In this document: positions 11,282-22,384 of the stretch, piece after piece | Numbering within the stretch: the first letter of the stretch is position 1 | Layout of the letters: every line of letters begins with the position of its first letter | NCBI GenBank assembly: GCA_029718625.1 | Contig: CM056376.1 | Span: 86,284,356-86,348,355, forward strand | Direction: 5' to 3' | DNA: 64,000 nt | Source of the DNA: Synaphobranchus kaupii | Taxonomy: Eukaryota; Chordata; Actinopteri; Anguilliformes; Synaphobranchidae | Notes under the pieces: model-generated | The model's input: only the letters and a program-made list of their open reading frames with translations | Told to the model about the DNA's origin: nothing | The model's database searches: none | Made by a program: the position numbers and the translations under genes

Positions 11282-12078
11282 CACTTCCTGGGAAAGTGGA
11301 TTGTTTTAAAGCATTACACTACGAGTAAAACAGGTTGGTCACATTTCCATAAACAGGACATTATTAAACAAGGGGAAATATGCGTGAACATATGGGTTGC
11401 CAACCTGACAGCTTTATTGTATTTAGTGTCATCAATAAGGCAATATAACGGTATTTATGTTATTAATCAATATTACTATGCAGGTAGCCTAATGTACTTC
11501 GGATGAAGCTTGAACTTCGAGAACTCCATGAGAACAGCCTCATGGAATTGATGTTTGACACTTTCTTTGCATAATCAAACAAAATTTGCTGAACAAGCAG
11601 GCTAATTTGGCATTTTCTAAGGTGAGACTGAAGCCATTGATAGCTTATTCTCAGCTGTTGCAGGTCCTTTTAATGAAATTTAACCGCATATATTTTGTAA
11701 AATAACAGCCCTGTCGGGAATTACCGGGAACTCATAGGCTAATGGTTAGTCGGAATAATATTGATCATACTCCATTTAGCCTATTCCTTGATCACACTAA
11801 ACATGCACGAGCATGTCTGTTTCGCCATCAAGCAATCCGCCAAGGTGGAAAAGCAGGCTTTCAAAGGGAATGGGATATTTTGATTGGTTTATTGCATGTC
11901 ACGCCCAAGACACACCTAAAATTAATGAAGTGACAATGTTCAGCCCATTTGCACCTTGCGCCGTGCTTAGCGCCCAAAAAACACAGCGTTAAAATAGCAA
12001 AAGTGGACGTGGACACGCCCAAAATTGACTTTACGCCATGCGCTTAGACCAAGCGCCAAGATCGCCAAGATAGGGCCC
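11282..12078 (-). mobile_element. PIF/Harbinger-like non-autonomous element, copy 1
   Basis: The right end reads GCGCCAAGATCGCCAAGATAGGGCCC. On the minus strand it starts GGGCCCTATCTTGGCGATC, a terminus type widespread in fish Harbinger-like elements. The same sequence in the opposite orientation occupies 62650-63763, including blocks around TAGCCTAATGTACTTCGG and CATATGGGTTGCCAACCTG. The left end is missing where the LTR copy abuts. No transposase frame survives. Superfamily assignment rests on the terminus only. Confidence 0.55.
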
Positions 12079-13690
12079 AAGATGTCAAAGTTACAAAAAC
12101 ACCATTAATGGCTTAAATTAAAGAAGACACTTTTTATCAGCATGCCTTAAATTTATTTATTTTCATAATTCATATATAAATTATTGGCAGTGAACACACA
12201 ACCTCGGGCTACCTCCTCTCAGTATGTGTATATGAAACTGATATGTATTACTGCTCAAGTCCTAGGAGGCAAATTGGAAGAGTGTACCTTGTCCAAAAAT
12301 CTGACCAAAATGGATCACAGTAATTCAGGAGACTCAAATATTTTCAACAGATAAACTCTTTGGAAACATATCTGCATCCATATTATGAGAGAACTTTTGC
12401 TAAATATTATGGGAATGTATATACTGTAGGTGTCCAATAAACTACACAAACCTATCCTAACCTATGGAAACCTATGCAAACCTATTGGAAAACTTTGGAA
12501 ACCTACCCAACCACGTGCAAACTTATGGAAACCCATCCGAAAATTAACACAGCTTTATTGTTCAGTTTTCCATGACGCTTTCTGATGTGGTACAGTAGGC
12601 TGTCTGTGATGTAGGCACTGGTGTCTACGCCACTAGGGGGCCTGAGTAAACAGGATATGGGGCATGACCAAGGAAAGTAATATGAAAATATATGTTCTAT
12701 ACTGTACTATAATACCATGAACTCCTATTACCAACAGGAACCTCCTGTAGTTAAAAATTATCGAGGAGATAAATTTAGAACTTAGTGGGTCAAATTTCAG
12801 CAATGACCTTGAGGCTAAAAATGTATTTAAAATATTTAAATAAAAATCTTATTTTAAAATGTACATATATATGAATAAACTATACATATTTATATAAACA
12901 TATATTTTAATATATTTATTTATTTTAAAAAATGATATAATTTTGCAACATAATTATGTTTTTATGCATCAGGCAAGTGAAAGTCCATAAATTGAATTTA
13001 TTTATGTATATCACTTTTTTTTCTTAAAAAAAAAAAAAAAGGCTTACTAAGTACTTGAGAGATCTTGTTTCCCATTCAGATGAAAATCATTTGTAATAAG
13101 TATGATAATTATTATCTTATTACTGTACCACCCCTTTTGCGGTACAAACAAAGTGCCCCTGCATGGCTGTAGTTGGGTGCCCCTGGCACGGGGCATGTCT
13201 AGACATTGTAAAGACCCGGGGTTCACCCCAGGACATTTGTGAGAAAAAGGCACATCAACTATTTGATGACACTCAAGATGAATGATTCAAATTAATGCTA
13301 CAATAATAGTACAAATGTGAATTTTAAAAATGAAATGAAAGAGGCCAAGGGTGTAGGAGTGGTTTGGCATCTGTGAGGGACACTTCAGTACTAGGGGGGT
13401 CCGGGGGCATGCTCCCCCGGGAAGAAGATTTTTGAAAAAGAGAACTTAAATGCTCATTTCAAGTGCCTTTTGAGAACAGTATTAATCTGCTGTTAAAAAA
13501 ATGATAACGTTAAACAAAAGCACTCCAAACGAGCTAACAATATACTGCAACACAAATCAATCTTTTAAATTTAAAAAAAAATTTGTGCTCTTTCCCTCCC
13601 TCCCTTTCTTTTCTCATGTAGCCGGATCACAGGCTGTATTATTAGATATTATAATGTTTCTATTTAACTACTGGATTGGGTAGTGAACAC
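12079..13690. other. Non-coding stretch
   Basis: AT-rich. Contains the degenerate tandem repeat above, a poly(A) run near 13025-13040, and a hairpin-forming GTCCGGGGGCATGCTCCCCC at about 13399-13418 that resembles a common fish repeat. No gene recognised. Confidence 0.45.
12438..12545. repeat. Degenerate tandem repeat, AAACCTATGG-like
   Basis: About eight diverged units of 10-16 bases with the core AAACCTATGG/AAACCTATCC. Confidence 0.6.
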
Positions 13691-13695
13691 GTAAT
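13691..13695. repeat. Target-site duplication GTAAT (left)
   Basis: Identical to 18591-18595 immediately after the 3' LTR. Confidence 0.95.
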
Positions 13696-14017
13696 TGTGG
13701 TAGGGGGGCGTGGTTTTAGGCGCTGCCGGCAAGCGAGAGAGTGAACTCGTGTGGTTCGTGGAGCCGGCACAGCTGCCGGAAATCATGCAATTGGTGATTG
13801 ATGATTGTTTATTAATTGTGTAATTAACCAATTGCTTTGATTGTTCGACAGTGAGCCTGAGGGCATAAAAGGAGACTGCTGGGAGTTCGAGGAAGAGACG
13901 AACTTGTGTGTATGTGTGTCTGTTTAAAACGCCGCAAACAAAATAAACGGAGTAAAGCTCCAAACGAACTGTTGTCCTTCGCCTCTTGAATCGAGGGGTG
14001 GCACTCACTTTGCCACA
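13696..14017 (+). repeat. 5' LTR, 322 bp
   Basis: Starts TGTGGTAGGGG and ends TTTGCCACA. Contains a TATA-like box and an AATAAA signal near 13942. It differs from the 3' LTR at three positions (single-base changes in the early GA-rich stretch and in two sites just after AATAAA), about 0.9% divergence, so insertion was recent. Confidence 0.95.
13864..13871 (+). promoter_or_regulatory. TATA-like box in 5' LTR
   Basis: CATAAAAG lies about 75 bases before AATAAA, the normal U3/R arrangement. The same box is in the 3' LTR. Confidence 0.6.
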
Positions 14018-14037
14018 GTGGTGGTCCGTACGGGGAT
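14018..14037 (+). promoter_or_regulatory. Putative primer-binding site
   Basis: Sequence directly after the 5' LTR (GTGGTGGTCCGTACGGGG) occupies the position where a tRNA 3' end primes minus-strand synthesis. The complementary tRNA was not identified. Confidence 0.5.
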
Positions 14038-14058
14038 ACAGAACATTCAAGAGGCAGG

Positions 14059-15010
14059 ATGGACCACAGCCAGGAACAGCCAGGGCAGTCGTCATCAATA
14101 GTAGCGCTGGGGAAAATGCTGGAGGGAATAGCTGCCATGCAGGAGCGACAGTCGGCTGCTCATACCGAGCAGATGGAAGCCCTGCGTGCGCAAGCTAACC
14201 TCCAGACCCAGGCGCTACTACAGCTGGCTGCTTCCGGTGAGGCCAGGGGAAGCCAGAGCGTCGCGTCCCCAAAATTTCATATACCGAAGATGACCGCGGA
14301 CAACGACGCTCAAGCCTTCCTAGAGGCATTTGAGGTGGCAGCGGGGGGCGTGCAGGTGGCCACTAGAGGAGTGGTCAGTACGTCTCCTGCCCCTCTTATC
14401 GGGGGAAGCGCAGATGGCTGCGCATAGCTTGCCGGCAGCTGCTCGGGCGGACTTCCCAAATCTGAAGAAGGCGGTCCTCGACCGAACGGGATTCAGCCCG
14501 GAAGACCACCGACGTCGGTTCCGGGAGACCTCCCTGACGGAAGAGGACCGACCATTCGCCTACGCCCAGCGGCTGACGGACATGGCGAGGCGCTGGCTCC
14601 GGCCGGAAATAAGATCAGCTGCGGGAATAGTGGAGCAGGTGGTCCTGGAACGATTCATCATGGGGTTGCCGGCGGATACAGCCAGCTGGGTCCAGTGCCA
14701 TCGGCCCACCAACCTGGATAACGCCGTCACCCTGGCGGAGGACCAACTAGCACAACATCCCCTCACCCAGCAGCAGAAACCGGAGCCGGCGCCCCGGAAA
14801 AAGTTTTTTCCCCGGTCTATTCCCCTTCCCGTTTCTCGTCCCCAAAACCCCTCCTTCCCTCTTGTTAATTTCCCTCGTTTTTCTTCCCCTTCTTCCCACT
14901 CAGGCTCAGTGGCGGTGCAGTCCGGCCCACAGGGAGCTCCTCAGACACCTGGACCAGGGTGTTGGCGGTGCGGACAGCCGGGCCACCTGCGCCGCGATTG
15001 TCCGCTCATG
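14059..15010 (+). pseudogene. Gag of the Gmr1-like element, one frame break
   Basis: The frame starts at ATG 14059 (MDHSQEQPGQ), 42 bases after the LTR. An N-terminal region with a coiled-coil-like stretch (MQERQSAAHTEQMEALRAQA) is followed by a capsid-like region with the LLPLLSGEAQMAAHSLP block (about 14390-14440), as in fish Gypsy Gag proteins. A CCHC zinc knuckle, CWRCGQPGHLRRDC, follows at 14960-15001 and would bind genomic RNA. The reading frame changes around a run of six G at 14342-14347. The first frame stops at 14427, and the continuation is open from about 14330 in another frame. A one-base indel in the G-run explains this, but whether it is real or a sequencing error is not decidable here. 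Gag and Pol would otherwise be one continuous frame. Confidence 0.9.
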
Positions 15011-15460
15011 GAGGTGGGGCAGGTGGTCCGGGTTGTCGGCCCGCCCACCTCCGCTCCCGATCCAGACGGGGCGTACTGCATTCCGGTAAGGGTGCAAGGG
15101 AGTGAACACCGGGCGCTGTTGGATTCAGGGGCTAGGCAGACCATGATCCAACAGAGCCTGGTTCGACCCGAGGCTTTGGTACCGGCACGATGGGTAACGA
15201 TTAAGTGTGTGCACGGGGATATACACAAGTATCCTATAGTACCAGTGGACTCAACACATATTTTGGAGGCTGCGGTTAGCTCCGGCCTCTCGCACCCTCT
15301 GATTTTGGGCACTGATTGGACAGGATTTAAACTGGTAGCGGAGAAATTGATGGGGGTGCGATCACGACCGCTAGGGAAGTGTGAGGTGTGTGCAGTGGAC
15401 AATGGTGACGCGGGGGTCGTCCGACATTGCCGAGGGGGGGGGGTGGCATCGGGAGATGTG
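15011..15460 (+). pseudogene. Protease region of the Gmr1-like element
   Basis: In the same frame as the zinc knuckle, this carries the aspartic protease active site as LLDSGARQTMI (about 15115-15150), i.e. Asp-Ser-Gly with the following Ala, and a downstream ILGTDW block (about 15305-15320) typical of the second conserved protease motif (ILG). The enzyme would dimerise and cleave the polyprotein. No stop lies within this domain. A run of ten G at about 15434-15443 lies just downstream, and the frame holds across it. Confidence 0.85.
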
Positions 15461-16760
15461 TTCCGCCCCGTGGAGGATTTCCCACTCGCTCAGTCTCGTG
15501 ACGATACCCTACGCTTCGCTTTTGACCAAGTGATATCTGTTGATGGTCAGCTAGTGCGCCCGGATGCTGCACGATCTCACCCATATTTTGCAATTATTAG
15601 GGACAGATTGTACAGAGTGAGTCGTGACACTCAGATAGGTGAGGAAATGACCCAGTTGTTGGTACCTAAAAGCTGCCGGGAAATGATTTTCCAGGCGGCT
15701 CACTACAGCCCCATGTCTGGTCATTTAGGATATGAAAAAACACTAAACCGGATAATGGCCCGTTTATACTGGCCGGGCATTTGGGCGGACGTACGTCGGT
15801 GGTGTGCGGCCTGTCCAGATTGTCAGCTAGTGAATTCCCCGGCTATCCCAAAAGCGCCGTTGCGCCCTCTACCGTTAATTGAGGTCCCTTTTGATAGAGT
15901 GGGCATGGACCTCATCGGGCCATTTGACAGGAGCACCCAGGGTTACCGATTTGTATTAGTTCTGGTGGATTATGCAACCTGGTATCCTGAAGCAGTGCCA
16001 TTGCGCAATATCTCGGCCAAGAGTGTTGCGCAGGCATTGTTTCAGATAATCTCCCGCGTCGGAATCCCGAAAGAGATTCTGACGGATCAAGGCACCTTGT
16101 TTATGTCACGCACATTACGCGAACTATATGAATTATTGGGAGTTCAGTCCATTAAAACCAGCATATACCATCCGCAAACGGATGGGCTCGTTGAGCGTTT
16201 TAATAGGACTTTAAAATCGATGATTCGGAAGTTCGTACACGATGATAGCCGAAATTGGGATAAGTGGTTAGTTCCTCTGTTGTTTGCAGTGCGAGAGGTT
16301 CCCCAGGCCTCCACGGGATTTTCTCCCTTTGAATTGTTGTTCGGTAGGAAACCACGGGGTGTCTTGGACCTAGTTAAAGAAAGCTGGGAGGAGGGTCCAA
16401 GTCCCAGTAAAAACAAAATTCAATACGTTATGGACCTACGAGGAAAACTCCATACACTGGGTAGATTGTCACGGGAGAATTTGCTCGAGGCTCAGGAACG
16501 TCAACTGAGGCACTACAATAAAGGAACTAAGCTACGGCAATTTTCACCGGGAGATAAAGTCCTAGTATTGCTCCTGACTTCCAGCACAAAATTACACGCC
16601 AAGTGGCAAGGACCCTTTGTGGTCACATGACGAGTGGGGGAAGTCGATTATGAGGTAGAGCGATCTGATAGAGAGGGGGCGAAACAGATTTATCATCTCA
16701 ATCTATTAAAAGCATGGAAAGAGGTGGTACCGGTCTCCCTGGTTACGGTCGATCAGGAAA
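15461..16760 (+). pseudogene. Integrase of the Gmr1-like element, upstream of RT
   Basis: An HHCC zinc finger spans about 15698-15825 (key residues H...H in HYSPMSGHLG and C..C in CAACPDC). The catalytic core follows with the three acidic residues in GMDLIGPF (about 15904), LTDQGTLF (about 16079) and LVERFNRTL (about 16189). The order D, D, E with about 35 residues between the last two is canonical. A C-terminal KWQGPFVV block (GPF/Y-type module) follows. An in-frame TGA at 16628-16630 interrupts it, and the same frame then continues open to 17047 with the HLNLLKAW block. The enzyme inserts the cDNA into host DNA. Its position before RT is the distinguishing feature of this element. The TGA could derive from CGA by C-to-T change. 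Confidence 0.95.
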
Positions 16761-17640
16761 GAGATGAGCTGGGGCCAGAGGTACCAAATTCTACCAATCA
16801 AACCTCACCCCTTTCAGATAGCCATCTCTTACCGAATCAGAGAGCGGATCTTGCCTTGTTGCAAAAGCGGTTTGCGGATGTGTTTTCCCCTCTACCAGGT
16901 CGCACTAACCTCATAAACCACCACATTGAGACAACCCCGGGCGTGACGGCGCGTTCACGGCCCTATAGACTGCCGGAACATAAAAAGAAATTGGCGGCAG
17001 GCAGAAATAAAGGCAATGCTGGAATTGGGGGTAATAGAGGAGTCTAACAGTGCGTGGAATAGTCCCATCGTGCTAGTGGGTAAGCCTGATGGATCTATTC
17101 GGTTCTGTGTAGACTATCGTAAGGTGAATGAAGTGTCACGTTTTGATGCCTATCCAATGCCTCGGGTCGACGAGCTCTTGGATCGGCTAGGCACGGCTCG
17201 TTTTTTTTTCGACACTGGATTTAACCAAGGGCTACTGGCAGATTCCCTTGTCTCCTGAGTCCAAGGAAAAAACGGCTTTCTCCGCTCCGGGCGGGTTATA
17301 CCAATTCCGGACACTTCCGTTTGGGTTAATCGGGGCCCCTGCCACGTTTCAACGTCTGATGGACAGGGTGCTGCGTCCGCATGCTGCTTTCGCTGCAGCC
17401 TATCTGGATGACATCATCATCCACAGCAGCAGCTGGGCTCAGCATGTGCGGCATGTGGGGGCGGTGCTCGAGTCCCTGAGACAGGCGGGGCTCACGGCTA
17501 ACCCAAAGAAGTGTGCAATTGGCCGAGCGGAGGTACGGTATTTGGGGGTACCACTTGGGAAGTGGACAGGTGCGGCCTCTCGTGGATAAAACCGCAGCGA
17601 TTGCGACCTGTCCCCGACCCAAGACAAAAAAAGAGGTGAG
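16761..17640 (+). pseudogene. Reverse transcriptase of the Gmr1-like element, three frame breaks
   Basis: RT blocks appear in the correct order but in different frames. The N-terminal part is PGVTARSRPYRLPEHKKK (to about 16990). Next come LELGVIEESNSAWNSPIVLV and the FCVDYRKVN block (17016-17190), then SPESKEKTAFSAPGG and LPFGLIGAPATFQRLM (17248-17360). The catalytic motif YLDD in AAYLDDIIIH lies at about 17398-17425, followed by LTANPKKC. Frame changes occur near 16990-17005, at a run of nine T at 17201-17209, and around a run of five G near 17545-17549. Two of the three coincide with homopolymers. The enzyme would copy element RNA into DNA. As read it is not translatable, but no catalytic residue is missing. 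Confidence 0.92.
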
Positions 17641-18292
17641 GAGGTTTTTGGGACTGGCCGGCTACTACAGGAGGTTTATTCCAGCTTACTCAGAGCTGAC
17701 CAGTCCCCTTAACCGACTTGACTCGAAAGGTGCCTCAGATCCGGTCCAGTGGGCGGAGCTGTGCAGGCAGGCGTTTGAGCGGGTAAAGGAAGCTCTTTGT
17801 GGGAAACCGCTCTTGTTCACCCCTAATTTCTCTCTCCCTTTTAATTTGCAGACGGACGCATCGGACAGAGGGCTGGGGGCCGTTTTGACTCAGCAGGTGG
17901 AGGGGGTCGACCGACCAGTGCTGTATATTAGCAGGAAGCTATCGCAGTGGGAAGCTAAGTACAGCACGGTCGAGAAAGAATGTCTGGCCATTCGGTGGGC
18001 GGTCGGGTCCCTCCGTTATTACCTACTGGGTCGCCCATTCACCCTCTGTTCGGACCATGCTCCCCTCCAATGGCTCCACCGCATGAAGGATACCAACGTC
18101 CGAATCACTCGTTGGTATCTGGCTTTACAGTCTTTTAATTTCAAAGTGATTCATAGGCCGGGAGCGCAGATGGTGGTGGCCGACTTTCTCTCTCGCCCGG
18201 TGGGGGAGGGGGGGGGGGGTTGGTCAGCGGCCGGATGGCTTCCCGGCCTAAGTCGGGCGGTGGGGGTATGTGGTAGGGGGGCGTGGTTTTAG
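17641..18292 (+). pseudogene. RNase H and C-terminus of the Gmr1-like polyprotein
   Basis: Continues from the RT connection block (FLGLAGYYRRFIPAYS) into Ty3-type RNase H with the catalytic residues in LQTDASDRGLGAVLTQ (about 17848), YSTVEKECLAIRWAV (about 17960) and LCSDHAPLQWL (about 18043), and the closing VADFLSRP block (about 18178). RNase H removes template RNA. Translation runs through a G-run at about 18210-18219 and stops at 18290-18292, just inside the 3' LTR. No integrase follows, which confirms the rearranged order. A purine-rich tract, GGGCGGTGGGGGTA, precedes the 3' LTR as the plus-strand primer. Confidence 0.92.
18255..18268 (+). promoter_or_regulatory. Polypurine tract
   Basis: G-rich GGGCGGTGGGGGTA immediately before the 3' LTR, the plus-strand primer site of LTR retroelements. 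Confidence 0.75.
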
Positions 18293-18590
18293 GCGCTGCC
18301 GGCAAGAGAGAGAGTGAACTCGTGTGGTTCGTGGAGCCGGCACAGCTGCCGGAAATCATGCAATTGGTGATTGATGATTGTTTATTAATTGTGTAATTAA
18401 CCAATTGCTTTGATTGTTCGACAGTGAGCCTGAGGGCATAAAAGGAGACTGCTGGGAGTTCGAGGAAGAGACGAACTTGTGTGTATGTGTGTCTGTTTAA
18501 AACGCCGCAAACAAAATAAATGGAGTAAAGCTCCAAACTAACTGTTGTCCTTCGCCTCTTGAATCGAGGGGTGGCACTCACTTTGCCACA
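18269..18590 (+). repeat. 3' LTR, 322 bp
   Basis: Same length as the 5' LTR, three substitutions. Followed by the target duplication GTAAT at 18591-18595. Confidence 0.95.
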
Positions 18591-18867
18591 GTAATAACCA
18601 AACATTAACGTTATGCATTATTGAGTTAGCCATTATACACATAACAATTTTAACATTGGTTAGACCATTATCCCACATTTGGTTTCTAGCTAGTTGGAAC
18701 ACTAGCAAACAGTGATCCTGATAACTAAATTGTTCATCTGGGTGGTTGATCTTGTTTGAGTATGGTGCAGTGGCAAGATAAGCTAACTTGACAGTTAGCA
18801 ACGAACATATGGCTCGACTGGCCACAGGATGTTTCATCAGTACAAAGTTATAAAACGGATATCCTAA

Positions 18868-19367
18868 NNNNNNNNNNNNNNNNNNNNNNNNNNNNNNNNN
18901 NNNNNNNNNNNNNNNNNNNNNNNNNNNNNNNNNNNNNNNNNNNNNNNNNNNNNNNNNNNNNNNNNNNNNNNNNNNNNNNNNNNNNNNNNNNNNNNNNNNN
19001 NNNNNNNNNNNNNNNNNNNNNNNNNNNNNNNNNNNNNNNNNNNNNNNNNNNNNNNNNNNNNNNNNNNNNNNNNNNNNNNNNNNNNNNNNNNNNNNNNNNN
19101 NNNNNNNNNNNNNNNNNNNNNNNNNNNNNNNNNNNNNNNNNNNNNNNNNNNNNNNNNNNNNNNNNNNNNNNNNNNNNNNNNNNNNNNNNNNNNNNNNNNN
19201 NNNNNNNNNNNNNNNNNNNNNNNNNNNNNNNNNNNNNNNNNNNNNNNNNNNNNNNNNNNNNNNNNNNNNNNNNNNNNNNNNNNNNNNNNNNNNNNNNNNN
19301 NNNNNNNNNNNNNNNNNNNNNNNNNNNNNNNNNNNNNNNNNNNNNNNNNNNNNNNNNNNNNNNNNNN
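18868..19367. other. Assembly gap (500 N)
   Basis: Exactly 500 Ns, the usual placeholder for a gap of unknown size. Long ORFs that span it are artefacts. Confidence 1.
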
Positions 19368-19411
19368 TAATGCTTTTCACGGTATGATTGTAAAAATGCT
19401 GACAAAATATA

Positions 19412-19461
19412 AACCATTTCTGATCATGGTTCACATAACCATTTCTGATCATGGTTCACAT
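19412..19461. repeat. Perfect tandem duplication of 25 bp
   Basis: The unit AACCATTTCTGATCATGGTT plus CACAT occurs twice in direct succession, 45 bases from the gap edge. Confidence 0.9.
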
Positions 19462-20971
19462 TTTATTACAACCAGAGGTATTAAATGGTCAGCCCTATCA
19501 TGTGTCCTTTTCACTGCAAAAACCATCCTTGTGTCAGGGAAAACCACAAAAAACAGCAGCGCTGCAGCCGTCATGGAGGTCTGCACTACTGCACATTACA
19601 AACACAAGCTATCTTAAACTGTGGTTACAGAGTGATCCTCAAATATCTCAACAAAATTCCAGAATACCAACAGAATACCAGAAAATGTAGGCAGTTCCAT
19701 TTGACTCTGTCATGCCAATAACAGGTGCAGTATCCTGGCCTTGAAAGATGTTGGGACATAAAATAAATTGGTTGTGTATATGACCACAAACCACCATAGT
19801 CTTTCAGGATTCCTAGGATAATCGCAGCATTTTCAGACAGTTACTCAAAATAATATAACAGGACAGACTTTGATCTGTAGGGATAGCTATAATTTGGTAG
19901 TGCTGCCTAAAGAGATACCATTTGGCTGTCTTCGGGTTCTAGGGAACCCCCAGTTGCTTAGCCCAGGTCATGCTGTCAGTCCCAAGCCCCAAACAGGTAA
20001 TGTTTGTTGTCTCCACAATGCTCAAGAGAGGCATTTTGAGAACATCAAGCGTTTGCCTGTTGAGCATGTGTTTTATTTAGCCTTGCTCCCTTTTTGATCT
20101 CAGTCTTTTATCTCTGGTCTTGGCTCTTTTGCTGCTGATTTGGACTAGGCTGGTACTCTTTAGGTTACCGTGGGAGAGACAAGTTGCAGTTTGGTATTCT
20201 CTTTAATTTCTTTAGTGATTATAATCTTGTTCAATTTCCATGTTTGTAGAATCCAGTGTTTATTAAGGCAGTTGAACCTCAGATTTGACGCTGAACACCT
20301 TGTTTCGTAAATATTCACAAACCATTGCTTCATTTTAATTTGATTGTAAGATGTACGTTTGTCTTAAGCTGATCCACCAGCTTGCTTTGCTTATTAATTA
20401 ATTGTGATTGACTTACTCTCATAATTCCAAAAGTAATTCCCATAATTGCCCAAGTAAATCAAGTGAAATATACTTAAGTAGAGAATTTTAGCATGTGAGG
20501 CTGGTTATGTTCCATATTCAGAATTCCAACAAAAACATTAACTGTTAAAACAGTAAAATAGTATTTAAGATAGCATTTACCAAATTCTCAATTGCCCGAT
20601 ATGTGTAATTCCACAAAATTACTTGACATATGCAAGTCCACGGAAAATAGTTCACTGGCACAATGAGTGAATATACAATGCAGTCTTCTCTTTTCTCCCT
20701 CAATTCTGCAAGGCAGCAGGTTATCTTTAATAAATGCAAGAATAGTTTTTGTAGGCTGTTCATTATGAAAGCATATATATAACACAGCTGTAATGAAATA
20801 CGTCAGCACTGTCGGGCTTTCCAGTGCTCTCTGGAGGCCTCAGGACCCGCCCTTCATGCTTTTGAAGGAGTACATAATGGCCGATTCATTAATGAAGCTG
20901 TTTTAACTGTGTGCAAAACAGCAGGGCTTTGGGAGAGTGATGAGCCCCAGTGGGCTGTTGTTCCAGAGGGA

Positions 20972-20995
20972 GGGGGGGGGGGGGGGGGGGGGGGG
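20972..20995. repeat. Poly(G) run
   Basis: 24 consecutive G, then TGGGGGG. Length is probably unreliable in the assembly. Confidence 0.85.
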
Positions 20996-21889
20996 TGGGG
21001 GGTGTTGCTCGGCACAGATCCACCATGACCACAGGCCCAAGCTGATGCTCCAGACCCCACGAACAGGAAAGTTCGCCCTGCATTCCGTTCTCCGCTCTGC
21101 CCCTTTTATAGCTCGCATTCTATGCGTCACCCGTGGACACAGCTCAATATTTATTCATCCTGAGAGTCAATCTAATGGGCATCTGACCATGAGAGCAACA
21201 GCGTTTGTGCTGCCCTGGATTCTGACCTGCGACCTTGTAGTTTCTACTCATTTCCATTGAAAACCCTTTCATTCCTCTGTCAGATTAATAACTAGACGTG
21301 TTGTGTTTCAAATGGTAGCAGCATCATAACCATGGATTTGAATCGTAAGGAAGCTTCTTTTAAATACAAAAGAAAAACGGGGGTTGTTTCTGCGCAGGTC
21401 AACCTGCACTTAGCAGATGAAAGAGCCATTTGATTAATGACATCTGTTAAGAACAGTGTATTTTGTATATTATTTTCCTTTTCCTTTCCTTAGAAATGAT
21501 GGTTGGACATCAAGTGGTACAGGACCATAAAACAACATGTTACATACTGGATGACAATGAAAGCAGAAGTGAATCAGACTTGTAAAGTAGAGCTAAAATG
21601 TTTGCAGTGGAAATTAATATACTTTTAATCTTCAATGACACTTGGCTTGAAGCTTGGTATATGCTTTGTTATGAAAAGATGAAGATTTTTACACTCAAAT
21701 AACATTTAGAACCTAAAACCAGCAATTGTAAAGGTCAGAATATGTGTAACCAGGTGCATATTGACTGATGGAATCCACATGTAATAAAATATATGAGCTA
21801 TGAGGAAGCAACCAATGGAATGTTATAGAACTGACTGAAATGAACACAGCAAATTCAGGAGTTACATTCTCTCACAGTGTTTATAAAAC

Positions 21890-22081
21890 CAGACGTGGAA
21901 ATCCAGGGGACATAAAGTAAAAGTCCTCCCCCAGTATTTTGCTCCAATCACCTGGATCTGCTCATTAACATAATTCTTCAGAGGAGGTAGAACTAATTAG
22001 TGAAATCAGCTGGCTGAGTCTATGGGTGGAAGAAACACATGGTAGGACTTTTACTTTATGTCCCCTGGATTTCCACCTCTG
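21890..22081. mobile_element. 192-bp MITE with 38-bp inverted repeats
   Basis: Left arm 21890-21927 (GTGGAAATCCAGGGGACATA...) and right arm 22044-22081 (...TATGTCCCCTGGATTTCCAC) are reverse complements with about one mismatch. There is no coding content. The target duplication is unclear. Confidence 0.8.
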
Positions 22082-22384
22082 TCTAAAACATGCATATCTT
22101 TGCTGCTGATGTTTGAAACTTGAAAATAGGCACATGTAAAAATAAATTATCTTGCAAATTAATATTTTCCTGAGGACCTGCGAATAAGTCCACGTGTGTT
22201 GAAGGGTCATGATTTGAGATCCAAAAATAATTTTTGTTGACTGGATTTTTCACTGGGGCGCATGGCTTTTCTCATTTTCAAAATGAGTTACACTATGTGA
22301 ACAGACATTTTCGTCCGCAATATTTAGTTAATCAATTGTGCTTATTTTTTAAATAGTATGTCGTATTTGGCTCCTAATTGGCAG

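Larger units (their letters stand above)
13696..18590 (+). mobile_element. Ty3/Gypsy retrotransposon with integrase before RT (Gmr1-like)
   Basis: Two 322-bp LTRs (13696-14017 and 18269-18590) differ at three positions and are flanked by GTAAT at 13691-13695 and 18591-18595. The internal region encodes, in order, Gag with a CCHC knuckle, aspartic protease, integrase, reverse transcriptase and RNase H. Standard Ty3/Gypsy elements place integrase last. The order seen here is that of the Gmr1 group first described in cod. Several frame breaks and one stop disable it as read. The 4,895-bp length matches a complete element. Confidence 0.95.
18596..21889. other. Non-coding sequence around the assembly gap
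   Basis: No recognisable coding or RNA gene. Contains the 500-base gap, the 25-bp tandem duplication and a 24-base G-run at 20972-20995 followed by T and more G. The reading frames over the G-run are Gly/Pro artefacts. Confidence 0.5.

Noticed and set aside
18538..19452. Minus-strand ORF of about 304 codons
   Set aside because: It crosses the 500-base N gap; most of it is undefined sequence.
20937..21260. 107-codon ORF with a Gly run
   Set aside because: Created by the poly(G) run. No domain.
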